Assembly: GCA_019358985.1 (NCBI GenBank)
Contig: JAHHIJ010000024.1
Location: forward strand, 1 to 64,000
Source: Tolypothrix brevis GSE-NOS-MK-07-07A
Lineage (GTDB): Bacteria > Cyanobacteriota > Cyanobacteriia > Cyanobacteriales > Nostocaceae
Direction of reading: 5' to 3'
DNA: 64,000 nucleotides
A program made the position numbers and the translations under genes. A model generated the notes under the pieces. That model worked only from the letters and a program-made list of their open reading frames with translations, searched no databases and was not told where the DNA came from. Position 1 is the first letter of the stretch, and each line of letters starts with the position of its first letter. Of the stretch, positions 53,706 to 62,644 are shown piece by piece.

Positions 53706-54584
53706 TCAACAACGTGCAGAACGCGGTAGCATGAATTTCTCACCCTCTGCCGCAAAGTTGCCCCGAACCATCAGCAGAGAATCTCCATCAAGAATGTGAG
53801 ACAATGCTTGCACATCGGCTTTTAGGCGATCTGGGCTGAAATAGATCGCAACTTCCTGAATGCGTACATTAATTCTTTCGAGAATCTCAGCTAAAGTACA
53901 GATTTTCGTCCCAACCACATCGAAAAGCTGAAGTTTTGTATCTTTTATTTCCATACAAATGATAACATCCAAGTCTGGCGCATAGCATAGAGGGTTTTTT
54001 CCCTCATTGACGCAGAATACAGCCTTTTCATTAACTATTCCGACGATATTCGACACAGGTTCGCGTGTTTCCAAAAGTCTGTGTAGCAATTTAACATCAT
54101 TAGTATCTGAAGTATCAATTAATCTGAAGCCTTGACTACCTACTGAGTCACATTTTGCGATGAAAATGTGTTCTCCAACAACCCGAAAGCCAAAAGGTTG
54201 ATATAACTCTGGTTGTGCTGTTGTGAGAACAAGGGTATCGTAACGGCATTGGCAATAATCAAGCACTTCTTCCATAATTTCACGGTAATAACCGCGCCGG
54301 CGAAATTCCGGATGGGTACATACTGCGTGGATTCCCCCAACTGTGATATTTTGTCCCATAAGTTGCATGGGAATTTCCAGCACTCCCACATGGCTAATTG
54401 CAACATTATCATGCAAGCGGATGAAGGGAGTAGAAGCAGATTCCCACGAGGCACCGAGCATTCTACCGACTTGCGCTGCGTCGCTAATTTTGATTTGGGG
54501 GAAGACAATTTCCAATAAGTCGAAAAGGCGATCGCTTAATTTTGGATCTTCAGCAAATGACTTTTGAAAGCGATACTGATTCAT
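53706..54584 (-). CDS. GNAT-family N-acetyltransferase
   Basis: 292 residues. The acetyl-CoA motif A is THPEFRRRGYYREIMEEV near residue 95, preceded by the strand ITVGGIHAVC. The C-terminal half resembles a second GNAT-like or SCP-like lobe, as in Eis-type two-domain acetyltransferases. I start at the ATG at 54584 (MNQYRFQKSF); a further upstream start would add 13 residues. Substrate unknown. Confidence 0.85.
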   Translation of the reverse strand: MNQYRFQKSFAEDPKLSDRLFDLLEIVFPQIKISDAAQVGRMLGASWESASTPFIRLHDNVAISHVGVLEIPMQLMGQNITVGGIHAVCTHPEFRRRGYYREIMEEVLDYCQCRYDTLVLTTAQPELYQPFGFRVVGEHIFIAKCDSVGSQGFRLIDTSDTNDVKLLHRLLETREPVSNIVGIVNEKAVFCVNEGKNPLCYAPDLDVIICMEIKDTKLQLFDVVGTKICTLAEILERINVRIQEVAIYFSPDRLKADVQALSHILDGDSLLMVRGNFAAEGEKFMLPRSARC

Positions 54585-55055
54585 AAGGGACTTACCAATG
54601 AATGTACTACATACACTACACATTAAATTTTACATATTCCAGGATAAAAAGCAATCAATAACTCCACTAGTAGCGAGACGGAGCTTGTAACAACTAAGTC
54701 TTACGTGTTTGACTAGATCGTTGAGACACAGGGTGATACCTACTGCTGGATACTTCCCCAGTTTGGAGTTTTATTTTTGAGAAAATGAAGATTAGACTTA
54801 GATTAAATAAAAGTTATATTAACTTCAAATGAAGATTTAATTTACTTTTAATAAAGAATTAAAACCTTGATAAACTAACTTTTTTTACTTGTAAAACAGA
54901 AAATTTTAGCTACAGTTACAGTTAGTAAGTGAACAGGAATTAGAAATGCTGTGTCTTCAGACGAGTGACCTTTAGAATTTTCTTTTTCCAAAAAATATAC
55001 ATCACAGAAATGAGAAACAATAATGCTCTCTGAATGTGAAATTCATTAAATAACA
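54585..55055. other. AT-rich divergent promoter region of GNAT and dynamin genes
   Basis: 471 bp separate the divergent genes. A weak candidate promoter is TTGATA at 54867 and TGTAAA at 54890 with a 17-bp spacer, reading toward the dynamins. No repeat of the palindrome families is present, which is unusual for a gap this long in this window. Confidence 0.3.
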
Positions 55056-55070
55056 ATGAGGAAAACTTGC

Positions 55071-57137
55071 ATGAAAAATCAACATTTTTCGGTTAATTTA
55101 GAGGCGACTGAAGTTCGTTCGTGGTTTGCTGATCAGCTTAATAAAATGGCTCAAACTTTAACCCAATCAGAAAAAAAAGCAAAAGGAGAAGGAGCATCAG
55201 GAGAGTTAGCATTATTTTCCCTTATAGATAACTTAAACAGGGAAATCGAGAAATTACGAAATGCAAAATTTCGCTTCTTAATCATTGGTGACTTTAATCG
55301 TGGAAAGAGTAGTATTTTAAATGTTTTATTTGGGCAAGAGTTACTCCCAATGGGAGTGTCAGCTACGACAGCTATTCCTACTTTTGTTCGATACGGTGAA
55401 CGGCAAAAGGTCTTAGTTCACAAAAAAGATGGTACAGAAGAAAATCTCAGCTTAGAGGAATACAAAAAGAAATATACGCTTAATTCAAAGGATGTAAAAG
55501 ATAAAATTAAGCGTCTTTATAACTCAGTAGGGGATTGGCTAAATCCTTTAGATTATGCTGATTTTCATTATCCAGTCGAATTGTTATCGAGAGGAGTAGA
55601 ATTTATTGATACAGCAGGGCTGAATCACACGGCAGAAGAAGATAAAAAAACTTTGGCGTATATTCCCCAGTGTCACGCCATTCTCTTTGTCTTAAGTGCA
55701 GAGCAACAATTGACTGCTACGGAAAAAGATTACTTAGAAAAATTTATCAAGGATAAAGTCGAAACCGTATTCTTTTTAGTCAATAAATGGGAACTGGTAA
55801 AAGAATCAGACAAGGAAGAAATACATGATGTCTTTGTTGAAGAATTATCTAAATGTTTGGGAATAGAAGAAAACAAGGTGGAAAAAATGTGGGGAAATAC
55901 AATATTTGATGTATATGCCCAAACAGCTTTAAGTAAATTAACAAAAAAAGAACCTCTTGATGGTACTGGGTTTATAGAATTCAGCAACAGACTTGATGAA
56001 TTTCTGATTCACGAGCGATTAATTGCTGAACTATTTTCATCTGTTCAGACAGCCACATCTGTTACAAATCAAGTAGATAAAACAGTTGACGAGAGATCAC
56101 TCGTTCTTAATGAAACAGTAAAATCTTTAGAAGAAAAAATCAAAAAAGTCAATCCTCATATTGATGTGATGAAGAGGATTGTAAAAGGTTTGGAAACTCA
56201 GACTGAAAGTCAAAAAAAAGCTTGTATTAAAGAAATTGAGGGAGAGTACCAAAGTTACTTTGCCCAAATACTCAGCAAAATTGAAAATGATTTTCAAATG
56301 CCCTCAGTAGATGGTTTGAAAGACAATCAGAAAGAGGAGTATCTAAAAAATTTAGACAAGCAATTCCAAGAATATCAACAAGAGAAGCTCAAAGGATGGA
56401 AAAAAATAAGTGAAGGTATAGTAAAAAATACATATCTTGATTTAACAACATTATTTAATCAAGATAATAAAGAATACGAGGAAAAAAGAGAGGAGATTAA
56501 GGAAATTCTTAGCGAAAAAGACCTTAGTGTTCAGAATCCAACACAGTCGTTAACCTATCAAACTAGCTTTACGGTAGAAACTTCTTTTAAAGTAATCGAT
56601 GGTAGTGCAACTGGCAAAATGATTTTGGCTGGGGGAGGCGCTACAGTGGGTACAATAGCATCAGGAATTGGAGTAGCAACGCTAGCAAATCTTGCTGGCG
56701 GACATATACTACTAGGAACAATTGGAGCAGGTTTGGCTTTAACTCCAGTAGGATGGGGTTTAATAGGTCTTAGTCTCCTAGGAGGAGGAGTTGCGGCTAG
56801 GTGGGGAGGAAGTTCAGAAAAAGAAAAATTTAAAAAAGGAATGCAGAAACAGCTAACACAAGAATTCCAAAAACTGCTTGAACCTGATAAGGTATCGGGT
56901 ATTAAAGAGAGTGTTGGGGCGTTATTTGTTCACTTTGAGAACCGTGCTAAAGATATGAAAGATGATGTTCAATCTTTACAGACTTCTCTTAAAAATTTGT
57001 TGGAATCAAAAAGGACAAAAGAAGTTGACTATGAAGCGGAAGCACAACGTTTACAAGCTTTAAAAGCAAATATTTCTGCTCAATGGGAAGGCATCAACGC
57101 CAAATATACGGAGATAGCTTCTGCTAAATCAAAATAA
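55071..57137 (+). CDS. Bacterial dynamin-like GTPase 1, with membrane paddle
   Basis: 688 residues. G motifs: GDFNRGKSS (near residue 71), a TT switch in SATTAIPT, DTAG, and VNKWE. Long helices follow. A hydrophobic hairpin at about 515-570 (GATVGTIASGIGVATLANLA and LTPVGWGLIGLSLL) should be the membrane-inserting paddle. A final coiled coil completes a layout close to the characterised Nostoc punctiforme BDLP. I start at the ATG at 55071 because ATGAGG, 9 nt upstream, is the ribosome site and contains the other ATG (55056). Bacterial dynamins bend or repair membranes and some pairs act in stress or phage resistance; the role here is unknown. Confidence 0.9.
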   Translation: MKNQHFSVNLEATEVRSWFADQLNKMAQTLTQSEKKAKGEGASGELALFSLIDNLNREIEKLRNAKFRFLIIGDFNRGKSSILNVLFGQELLPMGVSATTAIPTFVRYGERQKVLVHKKDGTEENLSLEEYKKKYTLNSKDVKDKIKRLYNSVGDWLNPLDYADFHYPVELLSRGVEFIDTAGLNHTAEEDKKTLAYIPQCHAILFVLSAEQQLTATEKDYLEKFIKDKVETVFFLVNKWELVKESDKEEIHDVFVEELSKCLGIEENKVEKMWGNTIFDVYAQTALSKLTKKEPLDGTGFIEFSNRLDEFLIHERLIAELFSSVQTATSVTNQVDKTVDERSLVLNETVKSLEEKIKKVNPHIDVMKRIVKGLETQTESQKKACIKEIEGEYQSYFAQILSKIENDFQMPSVDGLKDNQKEEYLKNLDKQFQEYQQEKLKGWKKISEGIVKNTYLDLTTLFNQDNKEYEEKREEIKEILSEKDLSVQNPTQSLTYQTSFTVETSFKVIDGSATGKMILAGGGATVGTIASGIGVATLANLAGGHILLGTIGAGLALTPVGWGLIGLSLLGGGVAARWGGSSEKEKFKKGMQKQLTQEFQKLLEPDKVSGIKESVGALFVHFENRAKDMKDDVQSLQTSLKNLLESKRTKEVDYEAEAQRLQALKANISAQWEGINAKYTEIASAKSK

Positions 57138-57169
57138 CGTAAACATCTTATCTTTTTTACTTGCGTGAG

Positions 57170-57212
57170 CGTAGTTTACTAAAATGATTATTATTTAGTA
57201 GGCTACGTTTTT
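57170..57212 (+). terminator. Hairpin and T-run between the two dynamin genes
   Basis: CGTAGTTTACTAAA pairs with TTTAGTAGGCTACG (two G-U pairs, 10-nt loop) and is followed by five T. It would end or attenuate transcripts from the first gene, so the second may have separate or reduced expression. Confidence 0.8.
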
Positions 57213-57249
57213 CCATATTAATCCTTATTTTATTGAACTTTTCATAAAA

Positions 57250-58905
57250 ATGAAATCCTCTATTTTTATTTCAGAATCTCTCAAAGCCGCTTGTCAATTT
57301 CTTGATGCACAAGAACATCAACAAACTATAAACGATGTAGAATTAGTCTGTCAACAATTAGTTAATCCTAACTTTGGAATAGCTGTGCTTGCACCCTTTA
57401 ACTTTGGCAAATCCACCCTAATTAATGCTCTATTAGGTAAAGAAATAATGCCTGTTAAAATGGTCAGGACTACTGGAACAGTGATTAGAATTAAATACGG
57501 AAAAATCCTAACTACTATTATTACCTTAAAGTCTGGGGAAGTAATTAGGAGTAACGATACAGAAATCCTCAAAGAATTTGCTGTACTGAATCGAAAAGGA
57601 CAACGACGAGAAGACGTTAGCTCTGTAGAAGTCTTTTATCCTCATTCCTTGCTAAAAAATGGAATAGAACTTTTAGATTTACCTGGAACAAATGATAGAG
57701 AAGAACAAGATGCTTTAGTTCGTGACCAATTATTACAGGTTGATTTAGTTATTCAAATATTAAATGCTAGACAACCTTTTACTATGGGTGAACAAGAAAC
57801 TTTACGTCAATGGCTAGTTGATAGGGGAATCAAAACAGTTATTTTTGTCCTAAATCGCATGAATGAATTAGAAACAAAAAATGACAAAAATGAAGTTTAT
57901 AACGATATTCTTTTGACAACTAATTTTTTTAAATCTGATTTACCTAAAGGTGTTAAAAACCTATACCGTGTTGATGCACTTCCCGCTTTAAATGCAAAAC
58001 AAAAAAGAAAAACTGGAGAAATGTTTAAAAGCGGTATTACTAATTTTGAAGTGAATTTATTTACTATAATCTCACTACACCGAAAAAAAACTAATAAAAC
58101 TAGGTTGGTTCGTGTAATTGCCATAGCGACTAAAGTAAAATCTATTTTACAAAAACAAGCCGATGACTTGACTGTAGAAATTAAGAATGCTGAAAATATC
58201 AGAAATATTGCTATTGAAAAAGGAAAGAAACGAGAAACGTCACTGAGAGAAGAATTAAAAAAAAGAGTAGAAACTTATCGAAATTGGCTATCCCTAAACA
58301 CCCTCGTGGCGAGTTATCAAATAGATGCAGCAAAAGCTTTAGAAAAAAATCAATTTGAGAACTGGAAAAATAGCAAATTTCAATCAACCACTTTTGGTTA
58401 TACTCAAACCATACAAGAATGGGTTAATCAGTCTTGTAAAGAGTTTCATAAAAGCAAGCCTAGTAGTATTAATACATCATTTCCTAGTTATCCCAATACC
58501 TCATTACCTGAGCGTCAAAATAGAAATGCTGGACAGTGGATTGGTGACATTTTTAATGGCGGAGCAAATCGAAAAAAATTAGATCAAGAATATGAAAATG
58601 AAAAGTGGCAAGCCTATAAAGTTGCTGTCTATAATTATTTGTACAAATTTAGTAAAAATGCCTTAATATCTATAAATGAATATGAAAAAACTGTTGCTCC
58701 ATTAATTACTTTTTCTATACCACCAGAATCTCGTGAAGTTGTTCGCAAACGTAATGATTTAAGTTCTATTAATTCTGCACTGGAAACAATTCAAAATATA
58801 GAACTACAAAAAGCCAAAATGGATAAATATAAATTGAAAGGCTTAGAACGTCTTAAAGTCTTTTTCCTATTTTGGAAGAATTGGATATTGCATTCTTTTA
58901 GATGA
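57250..58905 (+). CDS. Bacterial dynamin-like GTPase 2, no internal paddle
   Basis: 551 residues. G motifs: APFNFGKST (near residue 46), the switch RTTGTVI, DLPGTND, and LNRMNE. The helical part is shorter than in its neighbour and lacks a hydrophobic hairpin. The C-terminus VFFLFWKNWIL may be an amphipathic or membrane-touching helix. Adjacent, dissimilar dynamin genes are known in other bacteria to form hetero-oligomers, so partnership with the upstream protein is likely (inference). Codon use is AT-rich, like the upstream gene and unlike leuS. Confidence 0.88.
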   Translation: MKSSIFISESLKAACQFLDAQEHQQTINDVELVCQQLVNPNFGIAVLAPFNFGKSTLINALLGKEIMPVKMVRTTGTVIRIKYGKILTTIITLKSGEVIRSNDTEILKEFAVLNRKGQRREDVSSVEVFYPHSLLKNGIELLDLPGTNDREEQDALVRDQLLQVDLVIQILNARQPFTMGEQETLRQWLVDRGIKTVIFVLNRMNELETKNDKNEVYNDILLTTNFFKSDLPKGVKNLYRVDALPALNAKQKRKTGEMFKSGITNFEVNLFTIISLHRKKTNKTRLVRVIAIATKVKSILQKQADDLTVEIKNAENIRNIAIEKGKKRETSLREELKKRVETYRNWLSLNTLVASYQIDAAKALEKNQFENWKNSKFQSTTFGYTQTIQEWVNQSCKEFHKSKPSSINTSFPSYPNTSLPERQNRNAGQWIGDIFNGGANRKKLDQEYENEKWQAYKVAVYNYLYKFSKNALISINEYEKTVAPLITFSIPPESREVVRKRNDLSSINSALETIQNIELQKAKMDKYKLKGLERLKVFFLFWKNWILHSFR

Positions 58906-59104
58906 AACAAAATTCGATTGTCAAACATTGTCATGAATTATTAACTTGTGTAAGTTCAAGTTTGATTCTAGAATTTACTTATTTCCACTTATTGGGGTAG
59001 GGTAAACGCACCTTAATGTAATAAAAAAATGATTCACTACGTAATTGACGCTTTCCTCCCGTGCCTAAATGCGACGGTTTTCCAAATATTTCGAGATAGT
59101 TTTT

Positions 59105-60139
59105 ATGAAAATTTTTGTTCCGGGACGCTTGTGTTTATTCGGTGAACACACTGATTGGGCTGGAGGTTATCGCCGTATCAATCCGCAACTGAAAGCCGGC
59201 TACACGCTGCTTGTAGGCACGAATCAAGGACTTTATGCCGAAGTGAAGTCTCACCCAGATTGGCTAGTGCTACGCACATCTACCGAGAAAACGCTAATGC
59301 CGATGTCCAAGCTGGCTTTGCTGACTGAAGCGAAAAACGGCGGTTTTTTCAGTTATACTGCTGGCGTTGCCTACCAATTTATGACACACTTTCATGTGGG
59401 TGGATTAGAAATTGACAATTATTTTACAGATTTGCCGATAAAAAAAGGATTATCTTCAAGTGCGGCAATTTGCGTATTGGTGGCTAGGGCGTTTAATCAA
59501 GTGTATAACTTAAAAATGACGCAGCGGGGTGAAATGGAGTTTGCTTATTTGGGGGAAATTACGACACCTTCGCGTTGTGGAAGGATGGATCAAGCTTGTG
59601 CTTATGGCGATCGCCCAATTACAATGATATTTGATGGCACTGATACTGATATCATTGAGCTTAATACTCCCCAGGATTTATTTTTTGTCATTGTAGACCT
59701 CGGTGCTGCTAAAAATACCCAAGAAATTCTTAGCAATTTGAATGAGTGTTATCCCTTCGCCACAACCGAAGTACAAGTAAATGTGCAAAAATATCTCGGT
59801 GAAATTAGTTATCAAATTACCTCTTCAGCAATTGATGCTTTGCAAAAAGGTGATGCTGAACAAATTGGTTTTTTGATGAAACAAGCACAAGCTGAATTTG
59901 ACAAGCATCTCATACCTGCTTGTCCCCAACAATTGACGGCATTTGTCTTGCACCAACTTCTTAATTATCAACCAATTCAACCTTACATTTATGGTGGTAA
60001 GGGTGTTGGTTCACAAGGCGATGGTACTGCACAATTTGTTGTCAAAGATAAAGAAAGTCAACAAAAAGTTATAGAAATTATTGAATATAACTTTCCTCAA
60101 ATGCAATGTTTGCCACTGACTATTTATGCAAAAAAATAA
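59105..60139 (+). CDS. GHMP-family sugar kinase
   Basis: 344 residues. It starts MKIFVPGRLCLFGEHTDW, a galactokinase-like N-terminus. The ATP loop is KKGLSSSAAICVL, and a third motif appears as YGGKGVGSQGDG. The predicted reaction is phosphorylation of a sugar at C1. A start at 59069 would add 12 residues and is less likely. It overlaps the nucleotidyltransferase gene by 14 bp, which strongly suggests a two-step salvage pathway from free sugar to NDP-sugar. The sugar (galactose, glucuronate, arabinose, fucose) is not readable from sequence. Confidence 0.85.
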   Translation: MKIFVPGRLCLFGEHTDWAGGYRRINPQLKAGYTLLVGTNQGLYAEVKSHPDWLVLRTSTEKTLMPMSKLALLTEAKNGGFFSYTAGVAYQFMTHFHVGGLEIDNYFTDLPIKKGLSSSAAICVLVARAFNQVYNLKMTQRGEMEFAYLGEITTPSRCGRMDQACAYGDRPITMIFDGTDTDIIELNTPQDLFFVIVDLGAAKNTQEILSNLNECYPFATTEVQVNVQKYLGEISYQITSSAIDALQKGDAEQIGFLMKQAQAEFDKHLIPACPQQLTAFVLHQLLNYQPIQPYIYGGKGVGSQGDGTAQFVVKDKESQQKVIEIIEYNFPQMQCLPLTIYAKK

Positions 60140-61013
60140 AGTTAGAAAAGCTGTAATTCCAGCGGCTGGTTTTGGGACTCGTTTATTTCCAGCTACCAAA
60201 GTTGTGAAAAAAGAACTTTTTCCAATTATTGATAAAGATGGTAGGGCAAAACCTGTCATTTTAGCGATTATTGAAGAAGCTATTACTGCGGGAATTGAAG
60301 AAGTTGCAATTGTGGTGCAACCAGAGGATAAAAAAACTTTTAAAACTTTATTTAAAAGACCACCCAAAGCAGAATTGTTTGAAAAGCTCTCACCACAAAA
60401 TCAGGAATACAGCAAATATTTAGTAGATTTGGGTGATAGAATTACTATTCTAATTCAAGATAAACAAGAAGGCTATGGTCATGCAGTATATTCTGCAAAA
60501 GATTGGGTTAAAGATGAGCCGTTTCTGTTAATGTTAGGCGACCACATTTATGCATCTGATATTGGCAAATCTTGTGCGCGTCAAGTTTTAGAAGTTTACG
60601 AACAAGTCAATCATAATGTGGTAGGATTGACGACAATGCCAGCAGAGTTATTGCAGAAACTTGGCTGTGTTACAGGGGTTTGGGAAGAGGAAAATACGAT
60701 ACTTTCGGTTACACAAATATCTGAAAAACCCAGTATTGACTATGCACGTCAGCATTTGCATGTGGAAGGGATGCCAGACGATCAGTTTTTATGTATATTT
60801 GGGTTGTATGCACTCACACCGACAATTTTTGATTGTTTAGCGGAAGATATTAAAAATAATGTGCGGTTAAAGGGTGAGTTTCAGTTAACAACTTGTTTGG
60901 ATAAATTGCGACAGAAAGAGAAGATGTCAGGTTATGTTGTTAATGGGAAGTGTTTTGATACTGGGTTGCCAGATGCTTATTTGCAAACGATGATTGATTT
61001 TCGGAATTTATAG
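60126..61013 (+). CDS. GalU-type sugar-1-phosphate nucleotidyltransferase
   Basis: 295 residues with the signature AAGFGTRLFPATK at residues 12-24, KELFPI, MLGDHIY and GLYALTP. It should make a UDP-sugar or other NDP-sugar from a sugar 1-phosphate. The ATG lies inside the end of the kinase gene (14-bp overlap), implying translational coupling and a shared substrate. It could also serve as the general UTP-glucose-1-phosphate uridylyltransferase, but the pairing argues for a salvage sugar. Confidence 0.9.
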   Translation: MQKNKVRKAVIPAAGFGTRLFPATKVVKKELFPIIDKDGRAKPVILAIIEEAITAGIEEVAIVVQPEDKKTFKTLFKRPPKAELFEKLSPQNQEYSKYLVDLGDRITILIQDKQEGYGHAVYSAKDWVKDEPFLLMLGDHIYASDIGKSCARQVLEVYEQVNHNVVGLTTMPAELLQKLGCVTGVWEEENTILSVTQISEKPSIDYARQHLHVEGMPDDQFLCIFGLYALTPTIFDCLAEDIKNNVRLKGEFQLTTCLDKLRQKEKMSGYVVNGKCFDTGLPDAYLQTMIDFRNL

Positions 61014-61041
61014 CTTTGATCCCAAATATCATATTATTGCC

Positions 61042-61620
61042 ATGACTGCAATTACCATCAATTTTAATAATATCGTCAAACTTAGCGACGACCAATTTTA
61101 CCAACTGTGTCGGGATAATCCCGATGTCAAATTTGAACGTAATGCTTTTGGAGAAATAATTGTAATGCCACCAACGGGGGGAGAAACTGGGAAACGTAAT
61201 GCATCGATTATTGCGGATTTTGTAATTTGGAACCGTCAAACAAAACTCGGAGAGGTATTCGACTCGTCCACCTGTTTCAAACTCCCCAATGGTTTTGACC
61301 GCTCCCCCGATGTATCCTGGATACAATTAGAAAGATGGAACGCACTTAAACCAGAACAACGCGAGAAATTTCCGACCATCGCTCCAGATTTTGTCTTGGA
61401 GTTAATGTCCCCATCCGATAGTTTGAGGGAAACACAAGACAAAATGCAAGAATATATGAATGCAGGTGTAAAATTGGGTTGGCTAATTGATAGAAAAACA
61501 CGTCGCGTTGAAATTTATCGACAAGGGCAATCAAAAGAAGTATTAGAGTCCCCCACAAGCTTATCTGGGGAAGATATATTACCAGGGTTTGTTTTGGATT
61601 TGCAGATAATATGGGGTTAA
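61042..61620 (+). CDS. Uma2-family (DUF820) endonuclease-like protein
   Basis: 192 residues. Family words: FERNAFGEIIVMPPTGGE, RSPDVSWI (Asp), DFVLELMSPSD (Glu) and EYMNAGVKLGWLID. This is a PD-(D/E)XK-fold family expanded in cyanobacteria, with unknown biological targets. The ATG at 61042 lies 29 bp after the nucleotidyltransferase stop, perhaps by chance. Confidence 0.93.
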   Translation: MTAITINFNNIVKLSDDQFYQLCRDNPDVKFERNAFGEIIVMPPTGGETGKRNASIIADFVIWNRQTKLGEVFDSSTCFKLPNGFDRSPDVSWIQLERWNALKPEQREKFPTIAPDFVLELMSPSDSLRETQDKMQEYMNAGVKLGWLIDRKTRRVEIYRQGQSKEVLESPTSLSGEDILPGFVLDLQIIWG

Positions 61621-61760
61621 TTCCAATTCCAGACAAAGGTTTAGTAAAAGGTGTGGAATATATCTTTAAGAATTTGGGAGAAGAATATATAATTAATTTT
61701 GCGTAACTACTTATCTAAATTTTAAAAGAATGATTTATAGTCAGGACATGACGTTTTTTT

Positions 61761-61776
61761 AAGCGCTGAAGCGCTT
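61761..61776. repeat. Small palindrome AAGCGC-TGAA-GCGCTT
   Basis: Six-pair stem with ACTACG after it, matching the repeat seen at 6523-6546. It separates the Uma2 and phosphoesterase genes. Confidence 0.65.
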
Positions 61777-61787
61777 ACTACGAAAGA

Positions 61788-62582
61788 TTAATTAACTCTG
61801 AGAACTACTGCACGACTGTCTACGTTTAAAACTTGTACTTTTTTGGGGAAGGTGGTCATGGGGACTTTCCAATGAGAATGACCGCATATTACTAGTAAGT
61901 CAGCTGCTGTTGCTAGTTCGGCACGTATGGATTCGTTCCCCATCAATTTCGCTTCTGCATCATTAGGACCTTCATGGAGAATTAAAATATTTGGTAATTC
62001 TTTAACGATATCTTGGATGGCTTTTCTAAAGTCTTTTTCTAAGCGACGAAAAGGCTTATTTGTTTTGCCAATAATGCCAGAAATGCCAGCGATGCGAATA
62101 TCATCTACAGAAATAGTATTACCGTCTAAATAGTGTATACCTTGCTCGTTTTGAAATTCCATTATGTTTTCTGGGGTTTTGCCGAAACTGTCGTGATTTC
62201 CTCCGACTCCAACTACCCAACGAAAACGACTGCTAAAAGCTTGCCAAACTTCACGTACATCTCCTACACCACCGCGCTTATCTATTTTGGCGTAAAAGTC
62301 CCCTGCTAAAATAATTCCTGTTGTTTTTGGGGGTGGAATTTTTCCCTGTTCAGCTAATATTTCTAGTTCTTCAGCGACAAGATGACCAAGAAGACGTTGA
62401 TTATTTGGATCTCTACCTTGTAAATCGCTAGTGGCAATTATTGCTTCTAAACCAGGTGGTAGTGAATCAACTTCTGCTGGTAAAACCGGCAAAACTTTAT
62501 CAACCATCCCGGCACCACTGGATGCAGCGGTAATGAATGGTATTTGATGAATAGGATGGTTGGAAATATAGTTTATCTGCAT
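61788..62582 (-). CDS. Calcineurin-like metallophosphoesterase
   Basis: 264 residues. The metal-binding motifs appear in order: ATSDLQGR (an unusual D-x-Q in place of D-x-H), AGDFY, GNHD, LHEGP and CGHSHW. The first motif lacks the usual His, so metal binding there may differ. Substrate unknown; members hydrolyse phosphomonoesters, diesters or nucleotides. Confidence 0.85.
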   Translation of the reverse strand: MQINYISNHPIHQIPFITAASSGAGMVDKVLPVLPAEVDSLPPGLEAIIATSDLQGRDPNNQRLLGHLVAEELEILAEQGKIPPPKTTGIILAGDFYAKIDKRGGVGDVREVWQAFSSRFRWVVGVGGNHDSFGKTPENIMEFQNEQGIHYLDGNTISVDDIRIAGISGIIGKTNKPFRRLEKDFRKAIQDIVKELPNILILHEGPNDAEAKLMGNESIRAELATAADLLVICGHSHWKVPMTTFPKKVQVLNVDSRAVVLRVN

Positions 62583-62644
62583 TTTTTTGATTGATTAAGC
62601 TGTTAGCAGTTGAAAGGAAAAATGCTTTCATTCAAAATTAAAAT

